A model generated the notes under the pieces. The model worked only from the letters and a program-made list of their open reading frames with translations, did not search any database and was not told the origin of the DNA. Both the position numbers and the translations under genes were made by a program. This document shows, piece after piece, positions 24,745 through 32,187 of a stretch of DNA of 64,000 nt; position 1 is the first letter of the stretch, and every line of letters starts with the position of its first letter. Source of the DNA: Enhygromyxa salina (GTDB taxonomy: Bacteria > Myxococcota_A > Polyangia > Nannocystales > Nannocystaceae). Location: the NCBI RefSeq assembly GCF_000737335.2, contig NZ_JMCC02000044.1:23013-87012 (forward strand), in the 5' to 3' direction.

Positions 24745-27700
24745 TCACAGCAGTCGTCGCGCGCACTGGCGCACACCCCAGTGGGGGGAGCCGAGCAGCT
24801 TGTTGGCCCACGCGCGGGCCTGCTCGGGTTCGTGCACGCCCAGCCACTCGAGCGCGTCGACGCTCAGCCGATCCGGGATGCCGGCAGGGTCGAGGCAGCG
24901 ATCCAACAGCTCGGCGAGGTGCTTGGGCAGCAGCTTGGCGAGCACCGTGAACGTGGCGGACTGGGCACCCACGACGAACTTGCTGGGGATCTGATCGCGC
25001 AGCTGCTGCTCGATGAACGCGGCCCACGCTTGTTCGCGCGTCCATACATCGCGCAGGTACGCGGCCAGGCCGTCGATCCACGCGCGTGGGGCCGGGTGCG
25101 CGCCAGCGACGTTGGCACACAGCACGGTCCACAGTCGGTCCGACAGCTCCGGGCTGCGCTCGCGCAGGGCGGCGTCGAGCAGGGCGAAGTCGGCTTCGTG
25201 CAGCACGCAAAACCACGCCTCGAACGCGGCCTCCCGCGTGGGCGAGGCGTAGCCCAGCGCGGCCTCGAGCTCGGCGCGGGCGAGGGCGTCACCCCAGCGG
25301 GCCAGGCCGGCCTTGGCCTCGTAGCAGGCCCGTGGATCGGTCGCGCCTTGGGCTCCGTGCACGGCGTCCCGATCGAGCTTGGGATCCCCGTGGCGCAGCA
25401 ACAAGCTGGCGAAGCCAAGCGGGGGGTCCAAGCCAAACGCGTCATGAAAAGATCGCAGGTGGGGCAGCAGGCGAGGATCGTCGAGCTCGATCAACGTGGG
25501 CGTCAGCGCGGCCGCGATGATCTTCATGAGCGAGGGTGACTCGCTGGCCTGCAACAGCGGCTCGATCAGCGCGTAGTCGTTGGCGCTGGCCAGGGTCCGA
25601 AGCAGCTGGCGGATCTGCTTGGTGCTCTGCTTGGTGGGCTCGGACGTGTCGGGGGTCCCGAGCTCGAGGATCCGCGCGGCGACGATCTGGGCGCCCGCGA
25701 CCCGCTCGGCGAGCGACTCTCCCCCACGAAGCAACGCCCGCGCCGCCGCCCAGACCACGCTTGGATCGTCATCGAGCAGGTGTTCGCGCAGGCGTGGATG
25801 CGCCGCCGTGATCGGCCACAGCTCCAAGTGTTCGACCGCCGCGCTGCGCATGCGTGGGTGCGGGTGGCGGTGGCCTGCCAAGATCGGCTCGAGGGCGGTC
25901 GCGGGCAGGGCCAGCTTGGCGACGCGGGTGCACTGCAGCGCCTCGAACACCACGTCGGCGTGGGGGTGGTCGAGCAGCGGCAACAGGGCGGGCACGTGGG
26001 CGTGCAGGTGCGGGTTGTCGTGCAGCCAGCGAACGGTGCCCAGCACGATCGCCGGCTCGTCGGCGAGCAGCCGGGCGAGGATCTCGGCGAAGTTCGTGGC
26101 CTCGGCGAGGTGGTGCAGCCCGTACTTCGACTGCACGATCTCGCTGCGGTTGGTCATCGCGCCGAGCTCGAGCCAGCGCTCGAGCTGCGTGGTCGCGGGC
26201 GAGGGGTCCGACGCCAAAGCGGCATCGGCATCGCTGCCCGCGCCCACCTTCGTCCACGGGTTGCAGCCGTACAGGTGCAGCAGGCCGTCGCGCTCGCGCC
26301 AGGGCACCTGCGCCGCGGGCCGGGCCACCAGCTGGTGCAGCAGCTTCGAGAACCGGGCAGGGGCCACGCGGTAGAGCAGGTCCGACAGCCGCGAGCGGAT
26401 CTCGGGTGCGCTGACGAAGCGGCGCTCGAGCGTGAGAAATTCGGCCTCGCCGATCCGCTCGGGCGCGCGCTCGAGAGCTCCGAGCGCGCGCAGAAACTCG
26501 GCGGTGTCACGCGCGAGCGCGTCGGGGATCTCGTGCTTGGGCCCGGCTCGAGGGGCCGTGTTGGGCAAGATCCGGGCGAGCTCGCTGCGCTGGCGCAGCC
26601 CGGGGTGCAGCAGCGCCCGCTGCTCGTGGACGTAGCGCAGCTGAATCCCAAAATTAGGGCCCAGGTCGAACTCGGCGAGCGGTCGGCGGTAGTCATCGGC
26701 GACGCGCGCGGGCGCGCGGCTGTCGATCTCGGGCGGCAGATCGTCGATCAACCCCAGCCGGCCAAAACCGATCCGCGCCTCACCCAAGCGCCACCACGGC
26801 AGGCACACGCGCTCGCCTGCGGCCAGGCCCAAGATCGGAGGCAGGGGATCGGTGTGGGCGCTGTAGTTCAGCGCCCCGAACGCGAACATGTTGCCCCGCT
26901 CCGCGCAGCGCAGCGCCCAGCCCCCGTGCGCGGCCTGGCCCCAGCCCGGCTCGACGAACGACGCGACCGCCAGGGTCTGGGCGGGATCCGGGTAGGCGCT
27001 CGCGCTGGGGGTGTTGAGCGTTGGGTCTGGCAGCTCGATCGCGTCGATCTCCAGGGCTTCAGCCAGCAGCAGCGCGAGCACGCGCGCCGCCGGATCGACG
27101 GCCGCGACCGCCGACCAGCACCAGTCAAAGGTCCGCGCAAACCCCAACAGCCGGGCACAGGTGGCGACCACGTCGTAGTTCGAGCACAGGTAGGTCGAGT
27201 ACCAAGGGATCGTCAGCCCGTCGTCGTGCCCGGTCCCCAGCAGCACCACCTGGTAGTTCGTGAGCAGCAGCTCGCGCATGCTCGCGAGCGCCGGCCGTGG
27301 CTCAGCTCGCGCCTGCTGCCAGCTCACGCAGGCGTCGTGCAGCGTGTCGAGCTCGGCGTCGCCCGCGAAGCCTCCGCTCAACGCCTGCTCGAGCAGCGCC
27401 TGCAACCGCGGATAGGCCCGGATGTCACGCAGCACCCGCGCGAGGTAGGCCAGCGGCAGTCGTTGATCCGGCCACCGCGATCGCAGCGGCGCGAGCAGGC
27501 GCTCGGCGGCGGCGAACTGCCCGGTCTCGATCTGCGCGTGGACCAGGGCCAGCTGCAAGCCAGGATCGTCAGGGTGATGCCCAAGCGCCTCGACGAGCAC
27601 GCGCCCGGCCTCGATCAACTTGCCGCGCTGCTCGAGGCACTCTGCCCACTGCTCCCAGCTCGCGCGATCGCTGGGGTCGAGGCGCAGCCCCGCGGCGAAG

Positions 27701-27792
27701 GCCTCGCTCGCGGCAGCATAGTCGCGCCGCGCGAGTCGAGATCGTGCGTCCCGGAGCCGCTCGTGAGCCTTTCGCCGGCGAAATTCGGACAC
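24745..27792 (-). CDS. Large TPR/HEAT-repeat protein of unknown function
   Basis: The 1015-residue protein has no signal peptide or membrane segment. The first 110 residues look like TPR helices (YAAASEAFAAGLRLDPSDRASWEQWAECLEQRGKLIEAGRVL). The region about 180-450 has no recognised motif. Roughly residues 570-720 and the C terminus look like HEAT/armadillo repeats (VPALLPLLDHPHADVVFEAL, HPHPRMRSAAVEHL, LLDDDPSVVWAAARALL). The central region may be globular. It is probably a scaffold; no enzyme motif was seen. The start is 166 bases from the divergent lipoprotein gene. Confidence 0.75.
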   Translation of the reverse strand: MSEFRRRKAHERLRDARSRLARRDYAAASEAFAAGLRLDPSDRASWEQWAECLEQRGKLIEAGRVLVEALGHHPDDPGLQLALVHAQIETGQFAAAERLLAPLRSRWPDQRLPLAYLARVLRDIRAYPRLQALLEQALSGGFAGDAELDTLHDACVSWQQARAEPRPALASMRELLLTNYQVVLLGTGHDDGLTIPWYSTYLCSNYDVVATCARLLGFARTFDWCWSAVAAVDPAARVLALLLAEALEIDAIELPDPTLNTPSASAYPDPAQTLAVASFVEPGWGQAAHGGWALRCAERGNMFAFGALNYSAHTDPLPPILGLAAGERVCLPWWRLGEARIGFGRLGLIDDLPPEIDSRAPARVADDYRRPLAEFDLGPNFGIQLRYVHEQRALLHPGLRQRSELARILPNTAPRAGPKHEIPDALARDTAEFLRALGALERAPERIGEAEFLTLERRFVSAPEIRSRLSDLLYRVAPARFSKLLHQLVARPAAQVPWRERDGLLHLYGCNPWTKVGAGSDADAALASDPSPATTQLERWLELGAMTNRSEIVQSKYGLHHLAEATNFAEILARLLADEPAIVLGTVRWLHDNPHLHAHVPALLPLLDHPHADVVFEALQCTRVAKLALPATALEPILAGHRHPHPRMRSAAVEHLELWPITAAHPRLREHLLDDDPSVVWAAARALLRGGESLAERVAGAQIVAARILELGTPDTSEPTKQSTKQIRQLLRTLASANDYALIEPLLQASESPSLMKIIAAALTPTLIELDDPRLLPHLRSFHDAFGLDPPLGFASLLLRHGDPKLDRDAVHGAQGATDPRACYEAKAGLARWGDALARAELEAALGYASPTREAAFEAWFCVLHEADFALLDAALRERSPELSDRLWTVLCANVAGAHPAPRAWIDGLAAYLRDVWTREQAWAAFIEQQLRDQIPSKFVVGAQSATFTVLAKLLPKHLAELLDRCLDPAGIPDRLSVDALEWLGVHEPEQARAWANKLLGSPHWGVRQCARRLL

Positions 27793-27958
27793 TCATGGCG
27801 ATGGTAGGTCGTCTGTGGCTGCCTGTCCCGCGACGCCGAAGGAGCCGGTTGCGCAGGCGCGGGAATCACACCAACATGCGGCGTCTGCCTGATCGGGCAT
27901 TCGAGTGCCAGCACCGTGCACGCCCCCCGATCACCACACCACCCCCCGGAACACCATC

Positions 27959-28966
27959 ATGTACGCAATCAAGCGATCCCTCTCCGTCGCCCTGGCCCTG
28001 CCGCTGCTCCTCTCGATCTCTGCCTGTGGAAAGACCGAGCCCGACAAGCCGGCCGAAGAGGTCAAGCCCAAGATCGAGAAGCTCGAGCCGGCCACGCTGT
28101 TCACCGGCGACAAGGTCACGCTGCCGGCCCCCTTCGGCGCGCTGAAGCTCGGCATGACCCAGGCCGAGGCCAAGGCCGCGATGGCCGATCTGCCCGAGGA
28201 CGGCACGATCAAGACCGAGTCCTACCCCGACATCTGGTTCAACACCGACTTCGACGACGAGACCACCAAGCTCAGCCGCGTCTACTTCAACCTGGCCAAG
28301 GCCGACGCGATCAAGTTCGCCACCGAGAAGTGGGGCGCGCCGCAAGAGGGCACCGATCTCGACGCCAAGGTCCAGTGGTGGTTCAACCCCGCCGACAACC
28401 TGCGCGTGTCGATCTCCGACTCGTTCACCGAGGGCGAGGCCCACGTCGAGTTCACCTACTACTGGCCGGTCACCCAGCTGATCGGTGAAGGCAAGGAGCT
28501 CGCGTTCGAGAAGGACGCGCCGCTGCTTGGCCTGACGCCCGCCGATCTCGACGCCAAGTACCCCAAGTGGGTCAAGAAGGAGTCGGCCGAGGACGCCGCC
28601 AAGAGCCAAGAAGACATCGCCAAGCTCGCGGGCGAAGACGCCAAGGCGCTGATGGGCAAGCCAACCGCCAGCATCGATCTCGAGTACCCCCCGACCGAGT
28701 GGGGCAAGTATTGGACGAGCGTGCACCTGAGCTGGACCGACGAGGGCAAGCTCGAGCGGTTCTGGTTTGGCATCGACTTCGAGCCGCATCCGGCCGCCAA
28801 GGACGAGATCTTCGCGCTGTTCAAGAAGAAGTGGGGCGAGCCCAAGGAGATCGAGGAGTACGGCGACAAGATCTTCGTGTTCTCCGAGGATCCCCGGATC
28901 GAGGTCGAGGAAGACACGATCTCCAACAAGTGGGACGTGACCGTCGAGGTCCCCGAGACCGAATAG
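27959..28966 (+). CDS. Lipoprotein of unknown function
   Basis: The 335-residue product has a clear signal and lipobox (LLLSISAC). After a Glu/Lys/Pro-rich linker there are two related halves. Each contains segments like FGALKLGMTQAEAKAAM or LGLTPADLDAKYPKW, followed by a beta-rich part with LSRVYFNL or LERFWFGIDF and a segment ending in KWGAP or KWGEP. This suggests an internal duplication. No family was recognised. A GC-rich hairpin follows the stop and may be a terminator. Confidence 0.78.
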   Translation: MYAIKRSLSVALALPLLLSISACGKTEPDKPAEEVKPKIEKLEPATLFTGDKVTLPAPFGALKLGMTQAEAKAAMADLPEDGTIKTESYPDIWFNTDFDDETTKLSRVYFNLAKADAIKFATEKWGAPQEGTDLDAKVQWWFNPADNLRVSISDSFTEGEAHVEFTYYWPVTQLIGEGKELAFEKDAPLLGLTPADLDAKYPKWVKKESAEDAAKSQEDIAKLAGEDAKALMGKPTASIDLEYPPTEWGKYWTSVHLSWTDEGKLERFWFGIDFEPHPAAKDEIFALFKKKWGEPKEIEEYGDKIFVFSEDPRIEVEEDTISNKWDVTVEVPETE

Positions 28967-28983
28967 GCAGGTGCTCGGCCCGA

Positions 28984-29023
28984 TCGCCCAGGTGGGCCCG
29001 CGCGCGCGGGTCAGCCTGGGCGA
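28984..29023 (+). terminator. Nested inverted repeat after lipoprotein gene
   Basis: TCGCCCAGG (28984-28992) pairs with CCTGGGCGA (29015-29023). Between them lies a 14-base palindrome of alternating GC (28997-29010). The sequence after it (CTCGTTTGGTTCT) is moderately T-rich. It begins 18 bases after the stop, so it may terminate transcription. Confidence 0.5.
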
Positions 29024-29845
29024 CTCGTTTGGTTCTCCGGTTGAAGCGCAGCGCGTGGCAGTGGAGACGTAGGGACGGATCGTGCCAATGCATGGGTCCT
29101 CGATCGGAGCCGGTCGACCAGTCCCCGAGCCGCCCTCGAGCCTCGTGGCGGGCCACTCGACCAGCACGCGCGGACCCCTAGAGCCTCGCAGCGAGCAGGT
29201 CGACCACCCCTCCAGCCCCCCAGGACCCGACGCGGGAGCGACGCGACCCCCCGAAGATCACCCCCAACCCAACGCGGGAGCGACGCGACCCCCCGAAGAT
29301 CACCCCCAACCCAACGCGGGACCAACGCGACCCCCCCCGAGAGCGCCCCTAGCCCAGCGCTAAAGCCGCTCGACCACCGGCAAGACTGCCCTCGCTGCGG
29401 TGATCGAGCAGGTCGACCACGTCGAATTCCGCCCCCCGCCCGTCGTCGACCGCACCCGACCCGGCTGACTCGCGCTCGCCAGCCGCCCGACGAGTGACTC
29501 GACCATGCCGTTTTTTGCCCCGCACCCGCCCTCTGTGTCGAGCGACCACCGCGAAACTCGCCCACGCTCCGGCCGGCGAGCGAGTCGACAATGCCGACAT
29601 CTGCCCCGCACGCTCCGAGCACGCTGATCGCCAAGCGATCGAGCTGCGCGTGTCCCGTTTCGACCCAGGTCGTCTCGCGTTTGTCATCATGGGGCCCCCC
29701 GATGGCGAACACTTGGGTCGCCATGTCGCAGGGCTTGGGGCTGCAGGACACGCACACCAGGCCCTCGGCGGCGCAGACTCAGCAACACGGATCACGCGCT
29801 CATGCGAAACCCGTGTGATGTTCGCCCTTCGCCAGCTGTGAGCGC
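29024..29845. other. Long non-coding gap with degenerate repeats
   Basis: No convincing gene was found here. Open frames on both strands are low-complexity and follow the repeats. The gap contains a 42-base tandem repeat (29231-29339). A pair of similar 28-base segments lies 86 bases apart (29498-29525 and 29584-29611; both contain TCGACMATGCCG and end TGCCCCGCAC). The phrase GAGCAGGTCGACCAC also occurs near 29193 and 29407. This looks like decaying repeat DNA or an unannotated RNA or regulatory region. Confidence 0.55.
29231..29339 (+). repeat. 42-bp tandem repeat, about 2.6 copies
   Basis: The unit begins ACGCGGGAGCGACGCGACCC and continues with CCCGAAGATC and ACCCCCAACCCA. Two full copies are near-identical and a third partial copy is diverged. 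The period is 42 bases, a multiple of three. Confidence 0.75.
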
Positions 29846-30811
29846 TCAGCCCCGCAAGCTGGCGAAGCCGATCCGCCCGTAGTCCGCCAGCGCCTGCATC
29901 CGCTGGATCAGCTCCGCCTGACCTTCTGCGTGGTACGAGCTGCGGACCAGTGGCCCCGACTCCACGTGCGCGATGCCCCGCGCCCGCGCAAACGTGGCGA
30001 GCTCGGCGAATTCGTCTGGGTGCACGTAGCGGCTGATCTGCAGGTGCTTCTTGCTGGGCTGCAGGTACTGCCCGAGCGTCAGGATCGTCAGGCCCAGCTC
30101 GCCGAGCTCGGTGATGACCTCGCGAACTTCATCCAGCGTCTCGCCTAGCCCCAGCATCAAGCCGGTCTTGGTCAGGGCCCCGCGCCCGCGGGCGTGGCGG
30201 AGCACCGCGTAGCTGCGATCGTAGCGGGCCTGGACCCGGACCTCGCGGCTGAGCCGGGGCACGGTCTCGAGGTTGTGGGCGAACACGTCGGGCGCCGCGT
30301 CGAGCACGGTGTCGACGTCGGCGAGGGCGCCCTTGAAGTCGGGGACCAGCACCTCGATCGTCATGTCCGGCGCGCGGCGGTGGCAGGCCTCGAGCGTCGC
30401 CGCCCAGATCCTCGCGCCGCCGTCTCGCAGGTCATCGCGGTCGACCGAGGTGATCACCGTGTGGTTGAGATCGAGCTCGGCGAGGATCGTGGCCACGCGC
30501 TCGGGCTCGCCCTCGTCGACGGCCAGCGGGCGGCCGGTGGCGACATCACAAAACCGGCACGATCGCGTGCAGATGTCGCCGAGGATCATGATCGTCAGCG
30601 CCTTGTTGTTCCAGCACTCGCCAATGTTTGGGCAGCCGGCGCTCTGGCAGACCGTGTGCAATTCGAGCTCGCCCACGCGCCGCCGCAGCTGCGTGTAGGC
30701 CTCGCCCGCGGGCATCGGGACCTTGAGCCAGGGCGGGTGCCGACGCCGCGGCGACGCGGGGGCGGCGGGCTCCTCGGGCGCATCACGGACGATCGGCAGG
30801 TGGGTGGCCAC
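29846..30811 (-). CDS. lipA: Lipoyl synthase
   Basis: LipA is a radical-SAM enzyme that inserts two sulphurs into octanoyl groups on lipoyl domains. The 321-residue protein has the auxiliary cluster cysteines CQSAGCPNIGEC, the SAM-cluster motif CTRSCRFC followed by DVATGRP, and TGLMLGLGE and LTLGQYLQPSKKHL further on. The C-terminal serine ligand is in GPLVRSSYHA. The N-terminal extension of about 25 residues (PAAPASPRRRHPPW) is modest. lipB is not in the window. It lies 43 bases after the DnaJ-like gene on the same strand. Confidence 0.97.
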   Translation of the reverse strand: MATHLPIVRDAPEEPAAPASPRRRHPPWLKVPMPAGEAYTQLRRRVGELELHTVCQSAGCPNIGECWNNKALTIMILGDICTRSCRFCDVATGRPLAVDEGEPERVATILAELDLNHTVITSVDRDDLRDGGARIWAATLEACHRRAPDMTIEVLVPDFKGALADVDTVLDAAPDVFAHNLETVPRLSREVRVQARYDRSYAVLRHARGRGALTKTGLMLGLGETLDEVREVITELGELGLTILTLGQYLQPSKKHLQISRYVHPDEFAELATFARARGIAHVESGPLVRSSYHAEGQAELIQRMQALADYGRIGFASLRG

Positions 30812-30854
30812 GGTCGTACTTAGCAGGTGTGTGGGCCCAAGACAGCGCGCGGGG

Positions 30855-31829
30855 TCACGCCAGCGCGTCTTCGCGGCGCAGGGTGGTCTCGCCCTGCAGC
30901 CGCTCGAGCACGGCGAGCAGCTCTTCGTCGCCGCCCTCGGGCATTTGAATGTCGATCGTCACCAGCAGGTCGCCGCGCGCCTCACCGCGGATCCGCACGC
31001 CACGCTCGCGCAGCCGCAGGGTCTGGCCGTTTTGAGTGCCGGGCGGCAGCCGCATCGTCACCGATCCCCATGGCGTCGGCACGTCGATCGGCCCGCCGCG
31101 GTAGGCCTCGAGCGCGGTCACCGGCAGCTTCATGCGCAGGTTGGTGCCGTCGCGCTCGAGGTTGCGACCCGGCAGCACGCGGACCGTGAGGATGATGTCG
31201 CCGGGTGGAGTTCCCGGACCGCCCTGTTCGCGCAGGCGCAGCTTGCCGCCGTCGGTCACGCCCTCGGGCACCCGGACGTCGAGGGTCCGCACGTTGCCCC
31301 CGCGCTCTTCGACCCGCAGCGGCACCGTGACCCCCAGCAGCGAGTCCATGATCGTGACGCTGATCTCGCCCTGGATGTCGGCCCCGCGACGCGCCTGGGG
31401 ACCGGGCCGACCCCCGCGCCCAAACATGTCGCCGCCATCGATGCGCCCGCCGCCGAACAGGCGCGAGAGCAGGTCGTCGAAGCTGGTCTCGCGCGCGTCG
31501 CCAAAGTCCGAGAAGGGGCTCTGCTGCCCGCCGAACCCACCTGGACGCCCGCCAAAGCCCCCCGACCGGGCCCGCTGGTAGGCCCGCGCCCGCTCGGGAT
31601 CGAAGCCTTGCGTCAGCGACATCTCGCCAAACTCGTCGTACAGCTTGCGCTTGTTCTCGTCGCCCAGCACCTCGTAGGCCTGCGAGACGTCCTTGAAGCG
31701 CTCCTCGGCGGCCTTGTCCCCCGGGTTCTTGTCGGGGTGAAACTGGCGGGTCAGCGACCGGTAGGTCTTCTTGATCTCGTCTTGCGACGCGGACCGGTCG
31801 ACGCCAAGCGATTGGTAGAGGTCCTTCAT
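30855..31829 (-). CDS. DnaJ/CbpA-type co-chaperone
   Basis: The 324-residue protein starts with a J domain (residues 1-70) containing the HPD motif in FHPDKNPGDKAAEERFKDVSQAYEVLGD. A Gly/Phe-rich region with GGFGGRPGGFGG follows (about 85-135). Two beta-sandwich substrate-binding domains then follow (ISVTIMDSLLGVTVPLRV, VRVPEGVTDGGKLRLREQG, PVTALEAYRGG, LPPGTQNGQTLRLRERG). There is no zinc-finger region of CxxCxGxG repeats, so it is a type II (CbpA-like) DnaJ. It stimulates DnaK ATPase. The start is the ATG at 31829. Confidence 0.93.
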   Translation of the reverse strand: MKDLYQSLGVDRSASQDEIKKTYRSLTRQFHPDKNPGDKAAEERFKDVSQAYEVLGDENKRKLYDEFGEMSLTQGFDPERARAYQRARSGGFGGRPGGFGGQQSPFSDFGDARETSFDDLLSRLFGGGRIDGGDMFGRGGRPGPQARRGADIQGEISVTIMDSLLGVTVPLRVEERGGNVRTLDVRVPEGVTDGGKLRLREQGGPGTPPGDIILTVRVLPGRNLERDGTNLRMKLPVTALEAYRGGPIDVPTPWGSVTMRLPPGTQNGQTLRLRERGVRIRGEARGDLLVTIDIQMPEGGDEELLAVLERLQGETTLRREDALA

Positions 31830-32187
31830 CGTGGCTGCTCTGCTCCGGCCAAGGCCGCGAGCGAGCTTAAGGGGCACCGCCAAAGACGCAACCCCCATAG
31901 CGAGCGAGGCAATTCCAGTGCGCACGCGGAGCCGACCGGCCGTGGTCGGCGCAGCCCCCGTGAGGAGCGAAGCGCCGTGGAGGCCCGAGGACCGAGCCAG
32001 CGGCTGCGGTCGGTGAAGCGGACGTAGGCGTGCGCCGAAGCCACCCGAGCCCCCTCCCAGGGGGCCAATCATGCGGATGCGAACAGCCAGCCCCGAGGAG
32101 CGAAGCGACCAGACGCGCGAGCGGCTGCAGTCGGCGAAGTCGTAGGTCCATGTGGGGGTAATGAAAAAAGGTGGTAACAAGCGCGCG
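31830..32187. other. Divergent intergenic region with degenerate repeat elements
   Basis: This 358-base gap separates the DnaJ-like gene from the radical-SAM gene. It contains two related GC-rich blocks, GAGGAGCGAAGCG (31962-31974 and 32096-32108), each followed by GCGGCTGCRGTCGG. It also holds a diverged relative (32047-32110) of the tandem array at 58.5-59.3 kb. No gene was seen. A ribosome-binding-like AAAGGTGG lies about 14 bases before the start at 32188. Confidence 0.55.
32047..32110 (-). repeat. Diverged copy of the 171-bp array unit
   Basis: Read on the plus strand, GAGCCCCCTCCCAGGGGGCC, then AACAGCCAGCCCC and AGGAGCGAAGCG, matches the minus-strand sequence of the 58.5-kb array. There the corresponding segments are GAGCCCCCTCCTAGGGGGCC, then CAGCCAGCCC and GGGAGCGAGCGAAGCG. 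The spacing between blocks is similar. Confidence 0.6.

Noticed and set aside
29011..29757. 248-residue minus-strand open frame
   Set aside because: It is low-complexity Arg/Gly/Trp sequence generated by the 42-bp repeat, with no domain or start support.
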